Positions 26,535 through 34,628 are shown, numbered from the stretch's first letter. The stretch: 64,000 nt of DNA from Streptomyces lincolnensis (GCF_021173675.1 NZ_JAIHON010000006.1:372001-436000); one strand, 5' to 3'. Notes: a model not told the origin generated them from the sequence alone. Numbers and translations: made by a program.

Positions 26535-26600
26535 GGTGCTTCAAGGCGGGAGGGTGCTTCAAGGCTGGAGGTGCTCAAGGCTGGAAGGTGCTTCAAGATC
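26535..26600. repeat. Tandem repeat GGTGCTTCAAGGCTGGA
   Basis: Four copies of a 16-18 bp unit (GGTGCTTCAAGGCGGGA, GGTGCTTCAAGGCTGGA, GGTGCTCAAGGCTGGA, GGTGCTTCAAGATC) lie upstream of the lipoprotein gene, within its likely leader or promoter. Confidence 0.8.
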
Positions 26601-26722
26601 GGTGCGCTCTTTTACGGCACCACCGGGACGGGGCCTCCACCAGCGCTCCGGGCCGTCCGGGTTACCCGGGCCCCCGCAAAAGCGTTCGCGCCCGGCCGCG
26701 CGCCTCCGCTACCGTCCCCTCC

Positions 26723-26788
26723 ATGCAGCGCGTGCCGTCACCCCACCCGTCTCTCACGACGACGCCGGAGAGTGTCCCGGCGCGCTGA
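26723..26788 (+). CDS. Threonine-rich leader peptide of thrS-like gene
   Basis: A 21-codon ORF reads MQRVPSPHPSLTTTPESVPA then Arg and TGA. It has three consecutive threonine codons (ACG ACG ACG at 26756-26764) just before the first attenuator hairpin. It sits directly upstream of a threonyl-tRNA synthetase gene with a strong terminator between, so the peptide probably serves as a sensor of threonyl-tRNA charging. Ribosome-binding sequence is weak (CCCTCC upstream), but the Thr run in this context is hard to explain by chance. Confidence 0.7.
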   Translation: MQRVPSPHPSLTTTPESVPAR

Positions 26789-26833
26789 CAGCTGACGCAG
26801 TCCGAAGCCCCGGGGCGAGTGCCCCGGGGCTTC
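26764..26833 (+). promoter_or_regulatory. Transcription attenuator of the threonyl-tRNA synthetase gene
   Basis: A first hairpin (GCCGG at 26764-26768 with CCGGC at 26777-26781) overlaps the end of the leader peptide. A perfect 12-bp terminator stem (GAAGCCCCGGGG at 26804-26815, CCCCGGGGCTTC at 26822-26833) follows, 47 bp before the gene start. Ribosome stalling at the Thr codons would alter folding and let transcription continue. The alternative antiterminator pairing is not resolved by eye. Confidence 0.65.
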
Positions 26834-26879
26834 GTCGTTCCCGCTGCGGTCCCTCGCCCCCGTCATCGAGGAGACCCGC

Positions 26880-28124
26880 ATGAACCCGAACCCCCGGCAC
26901 GACCACCGCCGGCTCGGCCGAGAACTCGACCTGTTCGACACCGACCCGCTGATGGGAGCGGGGCTGCCGTACTGGCTCCCGGACGGGGCCGTCGTACGCC
27001 ATGAGCTGGAGGAGTACGTCCGGGAGGCGGAGCGCGCGGCCGGCTACCGGCACGTGTACTCGCCGGTCCTCGGCAAGCGGGAGCTGTACGAGATCTCGGG
27101 CCACTGGTCCCACTACAGCGACGACATGTTCCCGCCGATGAAGCTGGGCGCGGAGGAGGTCGTCCTGCGCCCCAGCCTCTGCCCCCACCACGCCCTGATC
27201 TACCGCTCCCGCTCCCACAGCTACCGCGAACTACCCCTCCGTATGGCCGAGTTGGGCGGCATGTACCGCTCGGAGCTGTCGGGCGTGCTGGGTGGCCTCA
27301 CCCGCGTCCGGTCGATCCAGCTCAACGACGCGCACATCTTCTGCACCCTGGAGCAGGCGGTCGAGGAGGCCCGCGCCGCCCTGGACCTCATCCGTCGCGC
27401 CTACGACGATCTCGGCATCCGCGCCGCCCGGTACCGCCTGTCGCTGCCGGGCGAGGGCGGCAAGTACGTGGCCGACCCCGAGCTGTGGCGCCGGGCCACC
27501 GCGCTGCTCGAAGACGTGCTCCGGGGCGACGTGCTCCAGGGAGTGCCGTACGAGGCCGTCGAGGGCGAGGCCGCCTTCTACGGCCCCAAGATCGACGTAC
27601 AGATCACCGACCCCGCCGGACGCGAGTCCACCCTGTCCACCGTCCAGATCGACTTCCACCAGCCCGAACGCTTCGACCTGCACTACATCGGCGCCGACGG
27701 GGCCAAGCACCGCCCGGTCATGGTGCACCGCAGCATCATCGGCAGCGTCGAGCGGGCGGTGGCGCACCTCATCGAGGAACACGGCGGCGCGTTCCCGGCC
27801 TGGCTCGCCCCCGTCCAACTGGTGGTGCTGCCGGTGGCGGACGCCCAGGTGGAACAGGCGGACGAGGTCGTACGGCGGGCTCTGGCGCGCGGGCTGCGGG
27901 CGGAACTGCGCACCCCCGGTGACGGCACCCTCGGCGCCCGGATCCGCGCCGCCCGGCTCGTGCCGTACCAGGCGGTGATCGGGGAGCGGGAGGCCGAGGG
28001 CGACCAGGCGGCGCTGCGGCTGCGGGACGGTCGTAGGCCGGGAGCGGTCGCCGTGGACGAGCTGCTGCGGCGGATCTCGGCCGTCGCCGGGGCCCGCGGG
28101 GCCGAACTGTGGGCGGCTGCGTAA
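26880..28124 (+). CDS. thrS: Auxiliary threonyl-tRNA synthetase without editing domain
   Basis: This class II synthetase charges tRNA-Thr. At 414 residues it is far shorter than the usual 640-680: it begins at the catalytic core and lacks the N-terminal TGS and editing domains. The zinc ligands are kept (Cys in RPSLCPHHALIYRS, His in LNDAHIFC, His in VMVHRSIIGSVER), as are motif 2 (YRSELSG...RVRSIQ) and the C-terminal anticodon-binding domain (PVQLVVLPVADAQVEQADEV). Short second copies in Streptomyces serve as auxiliary or inhibitor-tolerant enzymes. A Thr leader and terminator upstream imply induction on threonyl-tRNA shortage. Confidence 0.92.
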   Translation: MNPNPRHDHRRLGRELDLFDTDPLMGAGLPYWLPDGAVVRHELEEYVREAERAAGYRHVYSPVLGKRELYEISGHWSHYSDDMFPPMKLGAEEVVLRPSLCPHHALIYRSRSHSYRELPLRMAELGGMYRSELSGVLGGLTRVRSIQLNDAHIFCTLEQAVEEARAALDLIRRAYDDLGIRAARYRLSLPGEGGKYVADPELWRRATALLEDVLRGDVLQGVPYEAVEGEAAFYGPKIDVQITDPAGRESTLSTVQIDFHQPERFDLHYIGADGAKHRPVMVHRSIIGSVERAVAHLIEEHGGAFPAWLAPVQLVVLPVADAQVEQADEVVRRALARGLRAELRTPGDGTLGARIRAARLVPYQAVIGEREAEGDQAALRLRDGRRPGAVAVDELLRRISAVAGARGAELWAAA

Positions 28125-28150
28125 GGTCGCCGGCGGGTCGCCGGCGAAGG

Positions 28151-28201
28151 TTGTTGAGATGCTTGCCGTGCTTGTTGAGACGCTTGCCGTGCTGTTGAGA
28201 G
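28151..28201. repeat. 21-bp tandem repeat
   Basis: TTGTTGAGATGCTTGCCGTG plus C (28151-28171) is repeated with one change at 28172-28192, then a partial copy TGTTGAGAG reaches into the ribosome site of the nucleoside hydrolase gene. Confidence 0.85.
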
Positions 28202-28207
28202 AGGAGC

Positions 28208-29176
28208 GTGGCCGTGACCGGTCAGCCCATCCCGGTGATCATCGACTGCGACACCGGTGTCGACGACGCCCTGGCCCTGCTGTTCGCCGTACGCCACCCC
28301 GGTCTCGACGTGCGCGCGGTGACCTGCGTGGCCGGGAACACCGACGTGGACGGCGTCGTCCGCAACACCCTGACCGTGCTGGAGCAGGCCGGGGCCGGTG
28401 ACATCCCGGTCGCGCGGGGCGCCGAGCGGCCGTTGATCGAGCCGGTGCGCACCGCGCAGCACGTGCACGGGCGGGACGGGATGGGCGACCTGGGCCTGCC
28501 CGCGCCGACCCGGGTGCCGGTCGACGTGGACGCGGTGACCCTGCTGCGGCGCGAGATCCTCGCCTCGCCGCGCCCGGTCACGCTCATCCCCACCGCGCCC
28601 CTGACGAACATCGCCCTGCTGCTCCGTACGCACCCCGAGGTCGTACGGAACATCGAGCGGATCGTGTTCATGGGCGGCGCGGTGGCCGTCGGGAACGCCA
28701 CGCCGGTCGCCGAGTTCAACGTCTGGCACGACCCGGAGGCGGCCGCCGTACTGCTCACCGCCGGCGTGCCGATCACCATGTACGGCCTGGACGTCTTCCA
28801 GCGGGTCCTGGTCCCGGCCGCCGACGTCCAGCGGCTGCGCGCCAGTTCGGAACCCGCCCTGCGCATGGCCGGCGAACTCCTCGCCCACCGCGACCCGGCG
28901 ACCTCCGGCGACCCGACCCCCATGGGCGGTCTCGGCGACGCGGGCGCGGTCTGCGCGGTCGTCGACCCGGAGGGCATCACCACCGAACTGCTGCCGGTCG
29001 AGGTCGCCCTCGCCCCCGGCCCGACCCGCGGCCAGACCATCGTCGACCGCCGCCCCGTCCCCGGCGAGTCCGAGATCCACGAGGGCACGCGTGAACAGCC
29101 GCTGGTGGATGTGGCGTTGGACGTCGATGTGGAGCGGTACGTGAAGCTGTGGCTGACGGTGGTGGAGGGGGCGTAG
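28208..29176 (+). CDS. Nucleoside hydrolase (IUNH family)
   Basis: This 322-residue enzyme cleaves the N-glycosidic bond of ribonucleosides. The calcium-binding signature is DCDTGVDDALAL near the start; later elements include HGRDGMGDLGLP, LIPTAPLTNIALLL, EFNVWHDPEAAAVLL and the active-site region GDPTPMGGLGD. Start is GTG 28208, after GAGAGGAG. Length and motifs are typical of the purine/pyrimidine nucleosidase family. Confidence 0.94.
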   Translation: MAVTGQPIPVIIDCDTGVDDALALLFAVRHPGLDVRAVTCVAGNTDVDGVVRNTLTVLEQAGAGDIPVARGAERPLIEPVRTAQHVHGRDGMGDLGLPAPTRVPVDVDAVTLLRREILASPRPVTLIPTAPLTNIALLLRTHPEVVRNIERIVFMGGAVAVGNATPVAEFNVWHDPEAAAVLLTAGVPITMYGLDVFQRVLVPAADVQRLRASSEPALRMAGELLAHRDPATSGDPTPMGGLGDAGAVCAVVDPEGITTELLPVEVALAPGPTRGQTIVDRRPVPGESEIHEGTREQPLVDVALDVDVERYVKLWLTVVEGA

Positions 29177-29314
29177 GGAGGTGGGGAGCTCTGGCGCCGA
29201 GTGCACCGGGGCTCCCTCTTGCACGGGCGGGGCGGGTCGGCCACTGTCAGGGGTGCTGCCACCCACCGATGACTGACCACCATCGGAGCCCCCCGCCCCC
29301 CTCGGAGACCCCCC

Positions 29315-30319
29315 ATGCTGCGGGTGCACTTCACCACCGACGACATCGCGCGTGTCCGCGTAGCCGCCGCTCCCGACCCCCTGTGGGAGATAGCCAACAG
29401 CGTCCAGGCCCTCGTAGGGGAGGACGGGCCGCTGATGTTCGGGGACTGGCGTCGCCTGGTACGGCCGCGGCTACGCCCGGAACACGGCCTGCTCACCACA
29501 CTCCTGCCGCCGCGCGGCTACTCACCGGACTTCCTGACCCCGGATCCGGGCGGCGGCGCCGAGGCCGGTCTGGAGGGAGCGGTGGACACCGTGCTCAGCA
29601 CCCCTCGCACCGTCCTGCGCCGGGACCTGACCAGGTTCGCCGCGTCGCCGCGCCGCTCACGGGCGCCGTTGTCCGGCATCGGGGCGCTGGCGGAGGGCGA
29701 GCGGGAGGCCCTGTCCCGCCTGGGCACCGCCCTGCACGACTACCACCGCCAGGCCCTCGCCCCGTTCTGGCCGCACATCAGGGCGCAGGTGGACGCGGAC
29801 CGTGCCGTGCGCGTCCGGGCGGTCCTCAAGGGCGGCACGGAGGGCCTGCTGGCGAGCTTCCGCCCGGTTCTGCGCTGGCGGCCCCCGGTCCTGGAGGCGG
29901 ACTACCCGGTGGACCGCGAACTCCACCTCGGCGGCCGCGGCCTGCTCCTCCAACCGTCCTTCTTCTGCTTCCGAAGACCGGTCACGCTCGCGGCCTCCGA
30001 CCTGCCGCCCGTCCTCGTCTACCCCATCCAGCACACCCTGGGCTGGGCCCGACCTCGGAACGCCTCCGAGGTCGGCCGTCCCACGGGGTTGGGTGCCCTC
30101 ATCGGCCGCACCCGGGCGGCGATCCTCCAGGAGGCGGTCACCGGCCGCACCACGGGCGAACTCTCCCTCCGCCTGGGCATCTCGGGCGCCGCCGTCAGCC
30201 AGCACACCGCGGTCCTGCGCCGGGCGGGCCTGCTGCTGAGCGTCCGCCGCAGCAGGCACGTCCTGCACACGATCACCCCGGCGGGCCTGGCGCTTCTGGA
30301 AGGCGCGGCTTCCGTTTAA
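29315..30319 (+). CDS. ArsR-like winged-helix regulator with N-terminal ligand-type domain
   Basis: The first 250 of 334 residues resemble the DUF5937-type N-terminal domain of Streptomyces regulators (MLRVHFTTDDIARVRVAAAP, DPLWEIANSVQAL). Residues about 265-325 form a winged helix (GRTRAAILQEAVTGRTTGEL, LGISGAAVSQHTAVLRRAGL). No metal-binding Cys pair is present, so an organic or physical signal is more likely. Start ATG 29315. Confidence 0.85.
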   Translation: MLRVHFTTDDIARVRVAAAPDPLWEIANSVQALVGEDGPLMFGDWRRLVRPRLRPEHGLLTTLLPPRGYSPDFLTPDPGGGAEAGLEGAVDTVLSTPRTVLRRDLTRFAASPRRSRAPLSGIGALAEGEREALSRLGTALHDYHRQALAPFWPHIRAQVDADRAVRVRAVLKGGTEGLLASFRPVLRWRPPVLEADYPVDRELHLGGRGLLLQPSFFCFRRPVTLAASDLPPVLVYPIQHTLGWARPRNASEVGRPTGLGALIGRTRAAILQEAVTGRTTGELSLRLGISGAAVSQHTAVLRRAGLLLSVRRSRHVLHTITPAGLALLEGAASV

Positions 30320-30407
30320 GCCAGGACTTCAACGTGTGGCGGGGCGCGGAGGGCGCCGACACTGTGGGTCCCGACCAAGGCGCCATCGCTCTCAGGGGGT
30401 TGAAAGA

Positions 30408-30863
30408 ATGCGCGACAAACGCTCCGTACGCTCCGTGTTCGGCACGATCGGCACACTGGCCTGTCTGACGGCGGCCATGTTCGCCACGACGGCCCCGGCC
30501 CAGGCGGCCACCCCCGCCCCCGCCTCCGTCCAGGCGGCCGCGGCGGAACCGCCCACGATCTTCCCCAAGCCCAACAAGATCGTCCACGTCCCCAACGCCG
30601 CCGACATCACCTGCGAGAGCGGCAACCTGTGCGTCGCCGCCTACGACGCCACACAGGGCGACTACGTCGTCTACTACCTCTACTACTGCACCACCTACGA
30701 ACTCTCCAACTTCGTGGGCAACGGCTCCTACCGCAACCAGCAGACCGGCGGCGCCACCGCCCGCTTCTACGGCCAGACCGGCAACCTCCTGACCTCCGTC
30801 CCCGCGGGCGGCAGCAGCAACTCGTACAACTGGAACCCGGTCTGGTCCATCCGGAACTGCTGA
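30408..30863 (+). CDS. Secreted peptidase-inhibitor-like protein (family I36-like)
   Basis: This 151-residue exported protein has signal peptide MRDKRSVRSVFGTIGTLACL... ending near TAPAQA. The mature domain begins ADITCESGNLCVAAYDATQG and contains YYLYYCTTYELSNFVGNGSY, similar to inhibitor I36 (beta/gamma-crystallin-like) proteins of Streptomyces. Four Cys in the mature part suggest two disulfides. ATG 30408 follows the AGGGGGTTGAAAG region. A strong terminator follows. Function inferred only from the family resemblance. Confidence 0.78.
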   Translation: MRDKRSVRSVFGTIGTLACLTAAMFATTAPAQAATPAPASVQAAAAEPPTIFPKPNKIVHVPNAADITCESGNLCVAAYDATQGDYVVYYLYYCTTYELSNFVGNGSYRNQQTGGATARFYGQTGNLLTSVPAGGSSNSYNWNPVWSIRNC

Positions 30864-30880
30864 CACCCTCCTCTTGCCTG

Positions 30881-30926
30881 CCTGCGCCCTCACCACCATG
30901 AACCGCATGGGTGGTGAGGGCGCAGG
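30881..30926 (+). terminator. Terminator with 17-bp stem
   Basis: CCTGCGCCCTCACCACC (30881-30897) pairs perfectly with GGTGGTGAGGGCGCAGG (30910-30926). It ends the secreted-protein transcript and isolates the following WXG100/toxin operon. Confidence 0.87.
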
Positions 30927-31060
30927 AGTACCCACCGGCGCGGCCACGAGATGTGGGCCGCGCCGCAGGCATGTCCACACACCGAGCGCGGCTACGGATC
31001 GTAGGATCATCGTGACAACGTGAGACTCGCGGTGCCGCAGTGACGTGGCGGAGGTACGGC

Positions 31061-31492
31061 ATGGGCGTGAGCGGAGGCGGTGCGGGCCGGAGCGGTGGCC
31101 CGGACCTGCGCGTGTCCGCCGAGGACCTGACCAAGCTCGCCGGTGACCTCGACGACATGCAGGATCACCTGGACAAGCAGGTCAGACGCATGGACGCGAT
31201 CGTCGACCGGATCGAGACGGGCTGGCGTGGCCCGGCGGCGACGGCGTACCGCGCCTTCCATCGCGCTGCCGCCGAGGACGCCGTACGCATCCGCGAAGTG
31301 ATGAAGCTTCTGGAGGAGGCCGTCCGCCTCAGCCGGGACGGCTTCAGCCAGGACGATCTGGATGTCCTGGACCGGATGCGGTCGATCCGAGTGAACATCG
31401 ACAGTGAGGTCGACAGGCTGTCCACGCCCACCACGGATGCCGGAGCGGGGAGCGCCGGGGCCACGTCCCGCAGCAGCCTCGACTCGTTCTGA
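31061..31492 (+). CDS. WXG100-like protein, first gene of toxin operon
   Basis: This 143-residue helical protein has a core beginning LRVSAEDLTKLAGDLDDMQD and a W-x-G-like turn in IETGWRGPAATAYRAFH, so it forms an ESAT-6-like helical hairpin, followed by a further helix and a Ser/Thr/Gly tail. WXG100 partners are needed for type VII export of larger effectors. ATG 31061 has GGAGG eight bases upstream. Next gene starts 79 bp downstream. Confidence 0.8.
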   Translation: MGVSGGGAGRSGGPDLRVSAEDLTKLAGDLDDMQDHLDKQVRRMDAIVDRIETGWRGPAATAYRAFHRAAAEDAVRIREVMKLLEEAVRLSRDGFSQDDLDVLDRMRSIRVNIDSEVDRLSTPTTDAGAGSAGATSRSSLDSF

Positions 31493-31571
31493 CTGAACCC
31501 GAGGCACCAAGCAGACGTCCCACAGCCTCAGTTGCCGACAGTTGCCGTCAGTTGCCGACCCAAGGGGGATC

Positions 31572-31889
31572 ATGTCGACCGGGCCCGCTTCCGCCGACGA
31601 CCACATATCCGTGTCCTTCTCCACGCTCCAGGAACTCGCCGCCGAGCTGGAGGACATCCTCAAGCACCTGAACGGCAAGCTCGACGACCTCCACGACCGT
31701 GCCGTACCCGTCGTCCTCTCCTGGAAGGGCGAGGCCCGCGACGTCTTCGTCGACAAACTCGACGAGTGGGACCGCTCGGCCCAGGACCTCCAGGCTGCCC
31801 AGAAGTGGCTGCACGAGTACGTCACCAATGGGCACGCCAACTATGCGGCGGCGCACAAGGCCGTGCTGAGGGGCTGGGGAGCCGGCTGA
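31572..31889 (+). CDS. WXG100-family protein (ESAT-6-like)
   Basis: This 105-residue helical hairpin protein has the WXG turn SWKGEARDVFVDKL at mid-length; its first helix reads FSTLQELAAELEDILKHLNG. ATG 31572 has AGGGGG nine bases upstream. Its stop codon overlaps the toxin start by one base (TGATG), so it is probably translated with the toxin and acts as the toxin's secretion partner or chaperone. Confidence 0.88.
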   Translation: MSTGPASADDHISVSFSTLQELAAELEDILKHLNGKLDDLHDRAVPVVLSWKGEARDVFVDKLDEWDRSAQDLQAAQKWLHEYVTNGHANYAAAHKAVLRGWGAG

Positions 31890-33646
31890 TGGCAGACCGC
31901 CCCAGTGACGCCGAGCGCAAGCAGGAACGAGATCAGCTGAGGCCGACGGCGCCCGACGCCAACGGCGGGTTCGACGTACAACCGACGCACTTGTACTACG
32001 CGTCGGTGGTGATTCGCGACGGGCAGTTCGACTACGACAAGGGCGCGACCAGACTGGTGAGCGCGCTCAACCAGTACAGCCAGTCGGCGGGCACGGGATG
32101 GGGCCCCGACTCCTTCGCCAAGGTCTACATGCAGATCGCCGAGAAGTTCGTCCAGGCCTGGGCGGCCAGCGTGGTGAGCGTCGGCGGTGTGGCGGTCGGC
32201 CTGACCACCACCGCCAACAACTATCAAGCGGCGGACTGGGCGGCGCGACGCATGCAGGGACCGACACCCCGCCGTACGCCTCCCGCCGTGATCGACAGGA
32301 AGCCGGATTACGGGAAGATCAACGACATCAAGTGGTCGGGGACCGGCGAGGACGCGGACTCGTGGGCCATCTCAGGTGCGCTCGGCGAGATCCCGGACTT
32401 CCTTGCGGACGTCGTACGACCGGCCATCGAGTACGGCCTGAATCTGGGTAAGACCCACGAAATCACACCGGGCGCTCGCGATGACGACCTCAAGGGAATG
32501 GCCATCGCATGGAGAGAGGCCGCGAGCACCGCGTTGAAGGCCGGGGACGAGTTCACTTCCGCCATCCGCTACATGACGGACCCCAACGGAAACAACGAAT
32601 GGCAGAGCGCGATGAAGTCGTTCTGCCAGTCGATCTGGGGGACCACGGCCTGGGGCCGTAGTCGAGACGCGCAGGGACAGATCTCCCCGCCCCATCAGGG
32701 CGGACGTAGTTGGAAGACCTCGGGGAACGTCGCGCCCGCGCAGCGTCGCCCGATCCTGGAGGTGCTGCACCACACCGCTGACACCATGCAGAAGACCTGT
32801 GACGATCTGGCCCAGGTGGCGCGGACCTGCCGGGACACCACCACTGCCCTGGCCAAGGAGGCGGCCAGGGGGATGGTGGTGGACCTGACAGCAGGGCTTG
32901 GGGCGTTGGAACTGCTCAAGGGCGGTAGCACCGGCGCATTCTCCACATTGGTGATGACCTTCCGCGAGCACATGGATCGAGAAGCGGCGGACAAGGCTGT
33001 CGAGATCTACCAGCAGAAGTTCAGCGATGCCGCCACCGCACTCCTCGCACTGGACTGGGAACTGGACGAGGCACTCAGAAGCGCTCCCACGTTCCTCGCG
33101 GAGGAGGCCCGGGCCGAGGCATTCGGCGGACGGTCGATGAACGAGTTCAAGAAGGAGCACAAGCTCCTGAACGGGGAAAACCCGATTCCGTACAAGTACA
33201 CGATCGACCTCGCGATGGCCGAGGACCTCGGTGGCGGCCACACCATCGACAAACACGTCGGCAAGACCGACGCTCAACTGCTCCAGCGCCTCCGGGACCA
33301 GGCCAACAGCTCCGGCGTCCCCAGCATCCCGGCGGCCTCCAGCTTCCCTGACCTGGCTTCCGCCCAGAGATACACCCAGTACTGCATCCGGCAGAGAAGC
33401 GCGGAGATCGATGCCTGGCTGGCGACCGGCCGGCCGCCCACTCCGCCATCACCGGTCTTCGAGGTCTCCTCGGTGCGTGCGGACCCGAACAATCCTCTGG
33501 CCCCCTCTCAGGTGACGGGTCGTACCTCCGTGGTGGTCAACGGTCAAGCGATCCCGGTGACCGACGCCTACGGCGTGCAGACCCGTCTCAGATACGACGA
33601 CAGTCTGAATCCGCCCTTCGCCGTGGTCACCTCCATGCCGAAATAG
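31889..33646 (+). CDS. Polymorphic toxin with C-terminal RNase A-like domain
   Basis: The long N-terminal part of this 585-residue predicted type VII effector is helical, with a WGPDSF segment, a short hydrophobic stretch and a coiled region. The last 130 residues match the bacterial RNase A-like (CdiA-CT) domain: GGHTIDKHVGKTDAQLLQRL, then SFPDLASAQRYTQYCIRQRS, IDAWLATG, and the end AVVTSMPK. The family's usual aromatic residue near the end is replaced by Met. The predicted action is cleavage of RNA, perhaps tRNA, in competing cells. It overlaps the upstream WXG100 gene by one base and is followed 14 bp later by a candidate immunity gene. Confidence 0.85.
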   Translation: MADRPSDAERKQERDQLRPTAPDANGGFDVQPTHLYYASVVIRDGQFDYDKGATRLVSALNQYSQSAGTGWGPDSFAKVYMQIAEKFVQAWAASVVSVGGVAVGLTTTANNYQAADWAARRMQGPTPRRTPPAVIDRKPDYGKINDIKWSGTGEDADSWAISGALGEIPDFLADVVRPAIEYGLNLGKTHEITPGARDDDLKGMAIAWREAASTALKAGDEFTSAIRYMTDPNGNNEWQSAMKSFCQSIWGTTAWGRSRDAQGQISPPHQGGRSWKTSGNVAPAQRRPILEVLHHTADTMQKTCDDLAQVARTCRDTTTALAKEAARGMVVDLTAGLGALELLKGGSTGAFSTLVMTFREHMDREAADKAVEIYQQKFSDAATALLALDWELDEALRSAPTFLAEEARAEAFGGRSMNEFKKEHKLLNGENPIPYKYTIDLAMAEDLGGGHTIDKHVGKTDAQLLQRLRDQANSSGVPSIPAASSFPDLASAQRYTQYCIRQRSAEIDAWLATGRPPTPPSPVFEVSSVRADPNNPLAPSQVTGRTSVVVNGQAIPVTDAYGVQTRLRYDDSLNPPFAVVTSMPK

Positions 33647-33660
33647 GCTGGAGCTCCGCG

Positions 33661-34263
33661 ATGCTCACGACGCCGACTGATCCACCCTCCCCGGAAGAGC
33701 CGATGACAGCACCAGACCCCGCCTCCTGGGCAGACGCCCTGACCATGTACGAGCGGCGGTACTCGATCGTCACTGTGGGACCCCGCCGCCACCAGGACTG
33801 GGTGCTGGACGCCGCCGCGATCCTCCGCAAGGAGACGTCGGATCCGCGTTCCTGGAAGTCGCAGGAGTTCTACCAGGAGGACGACGAGGAATGGAGGCCT
33901 GACAGGCTTGTGCCCTTCTTGCCGACGGACTCCGGTTGGCGGGCCAGGCTCACAGAGATTCCTCGCTCCTCGGCGGAGCGTCTCCTGGTCGCGATCTCGA
34001 CCAACTGGCTGGATGTCACCAAAGAGCCCGACTTCGAAGCCCGTCGCCCCGCGCTCGAGGAGAAGGCTCGGGTGCTGCTGGCCCGATTCCCTGCTCCCAC
34101 AGCCCAGTTCTTCACCAACGGGTCGTACGGGCCAGGTGACCCGCCGGACTTCTACCACCCCATCACCGGCTGTGACCCGTTCAGCGAACATGACTGGGAC
34201 GTAGGTCTGCTCGCGGTGTCCAAGACCGAACTCGGCATCTTCTGGTCCTTCGACGCCACCTGA
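33661..34263 (+). CDS. Candidate immunity protein, unknown family
   Basis: This 200-residue soluble acidic protein (ALTMYERRYSIVTVGPRRHQ, FYQEDDEEWRPDRLVPFLPT, ending GIFWSFDAT) is not related by eye to the CdiI protein two genes on. It lies 14 bp after the toxin stop and 10 bp before the orphan tip, the usual place for a cognate immunity gene. ATG 33661 is preceded by GGAG. Function is inferred from position only. Confidence 0.75.
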   Translation: MLTTPTDPPSPEEPMTAPDPASWADALTMYERRYSIVTVGPRRHQDWVLDAAAILRKETSDPRSWKSQEFYQEDDEEWRPDRLVPFLPTDSGWRARLTEIPRSSAERLLVAISTNWLDVTKEPDFEARRPALEEKARVLLARFPAPTAQFFTNGSYGPGDPPDFYHPITGCDPFSEHDWDVGLLAVSKTELGIFWSFDAT

Positions 34264-34273
34264 GGGGGCTCTC

Positions 34274-34615
34274 TTGAACAACACTGATGGTACGGAGTCC
34301 ACCCCGCCCGCCCTCGTCCGTACCCGAGCCGCCACCTACCCCGACCGCGAAACCGCCCAATGGGCCACCCAACAGGTCGTCACCGCCAACGAGCACGTCA
34401 TCCACCGCTGGCTGGCACAGTCCACTCGCCCCCGTCTGACCATCGAGGCGTCCTGGCCGTCCCGGTCCGAGCCGGTGGGCCGGGTGCTGTTGCAGGCGAT
34501 GATGCTGGCCGGGCGGGAGCCGGTGGACGTCCGGGCGGCGAGGGTGGTCCTGAGGCGGGACGCTTCCCGGCCGCACGGGTTCGTCGTCCACGCCACCTTC
34601 CCCGTCTACTTGTAG
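34274..34615 (+). CDS. Orphan RNase A-like toxin tip
   Basis: This 113-residue protein corresponds to the C-terminal two thirds of an RNase A-like (CdiA-CT) domain: ATYPDRETAQWATQQVVTAN, VIHRWLAQSTRPRLTI, EPVGRVLLQAMMLAG, RAARVVLRRDASRPHGFVVH. It lacks the N-terminal GGH...HVGKT segment with the catalytic His, and a long secretion region. It has its own TTG start (34274-34276) with GAGGGGG five bases upstream. It may be a displaced tip awaiting recombination, a decoy for immunity, or a structural partner. Confidence 0.78.
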   Translation: MNNTDGTESTPPALVRTRAATYPDRETAQWATQQVVTANEHVIHRWLAQSTRPRLTIEASWPSRSEPVGRVLLQAMMLAGREPVDVRAARVVLRRDASRPHGFVVHATFPVYL

Positions 34616-34628
34616 AAGGCCGACCGCT

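Noticed and set aside
31889..33646. Interpretation of the toxin as a phage tail or Rhs protein
   Set aside because: No YD repeats or tail motifs; the overlap with a WXG100 gene fits type VII effectors better.
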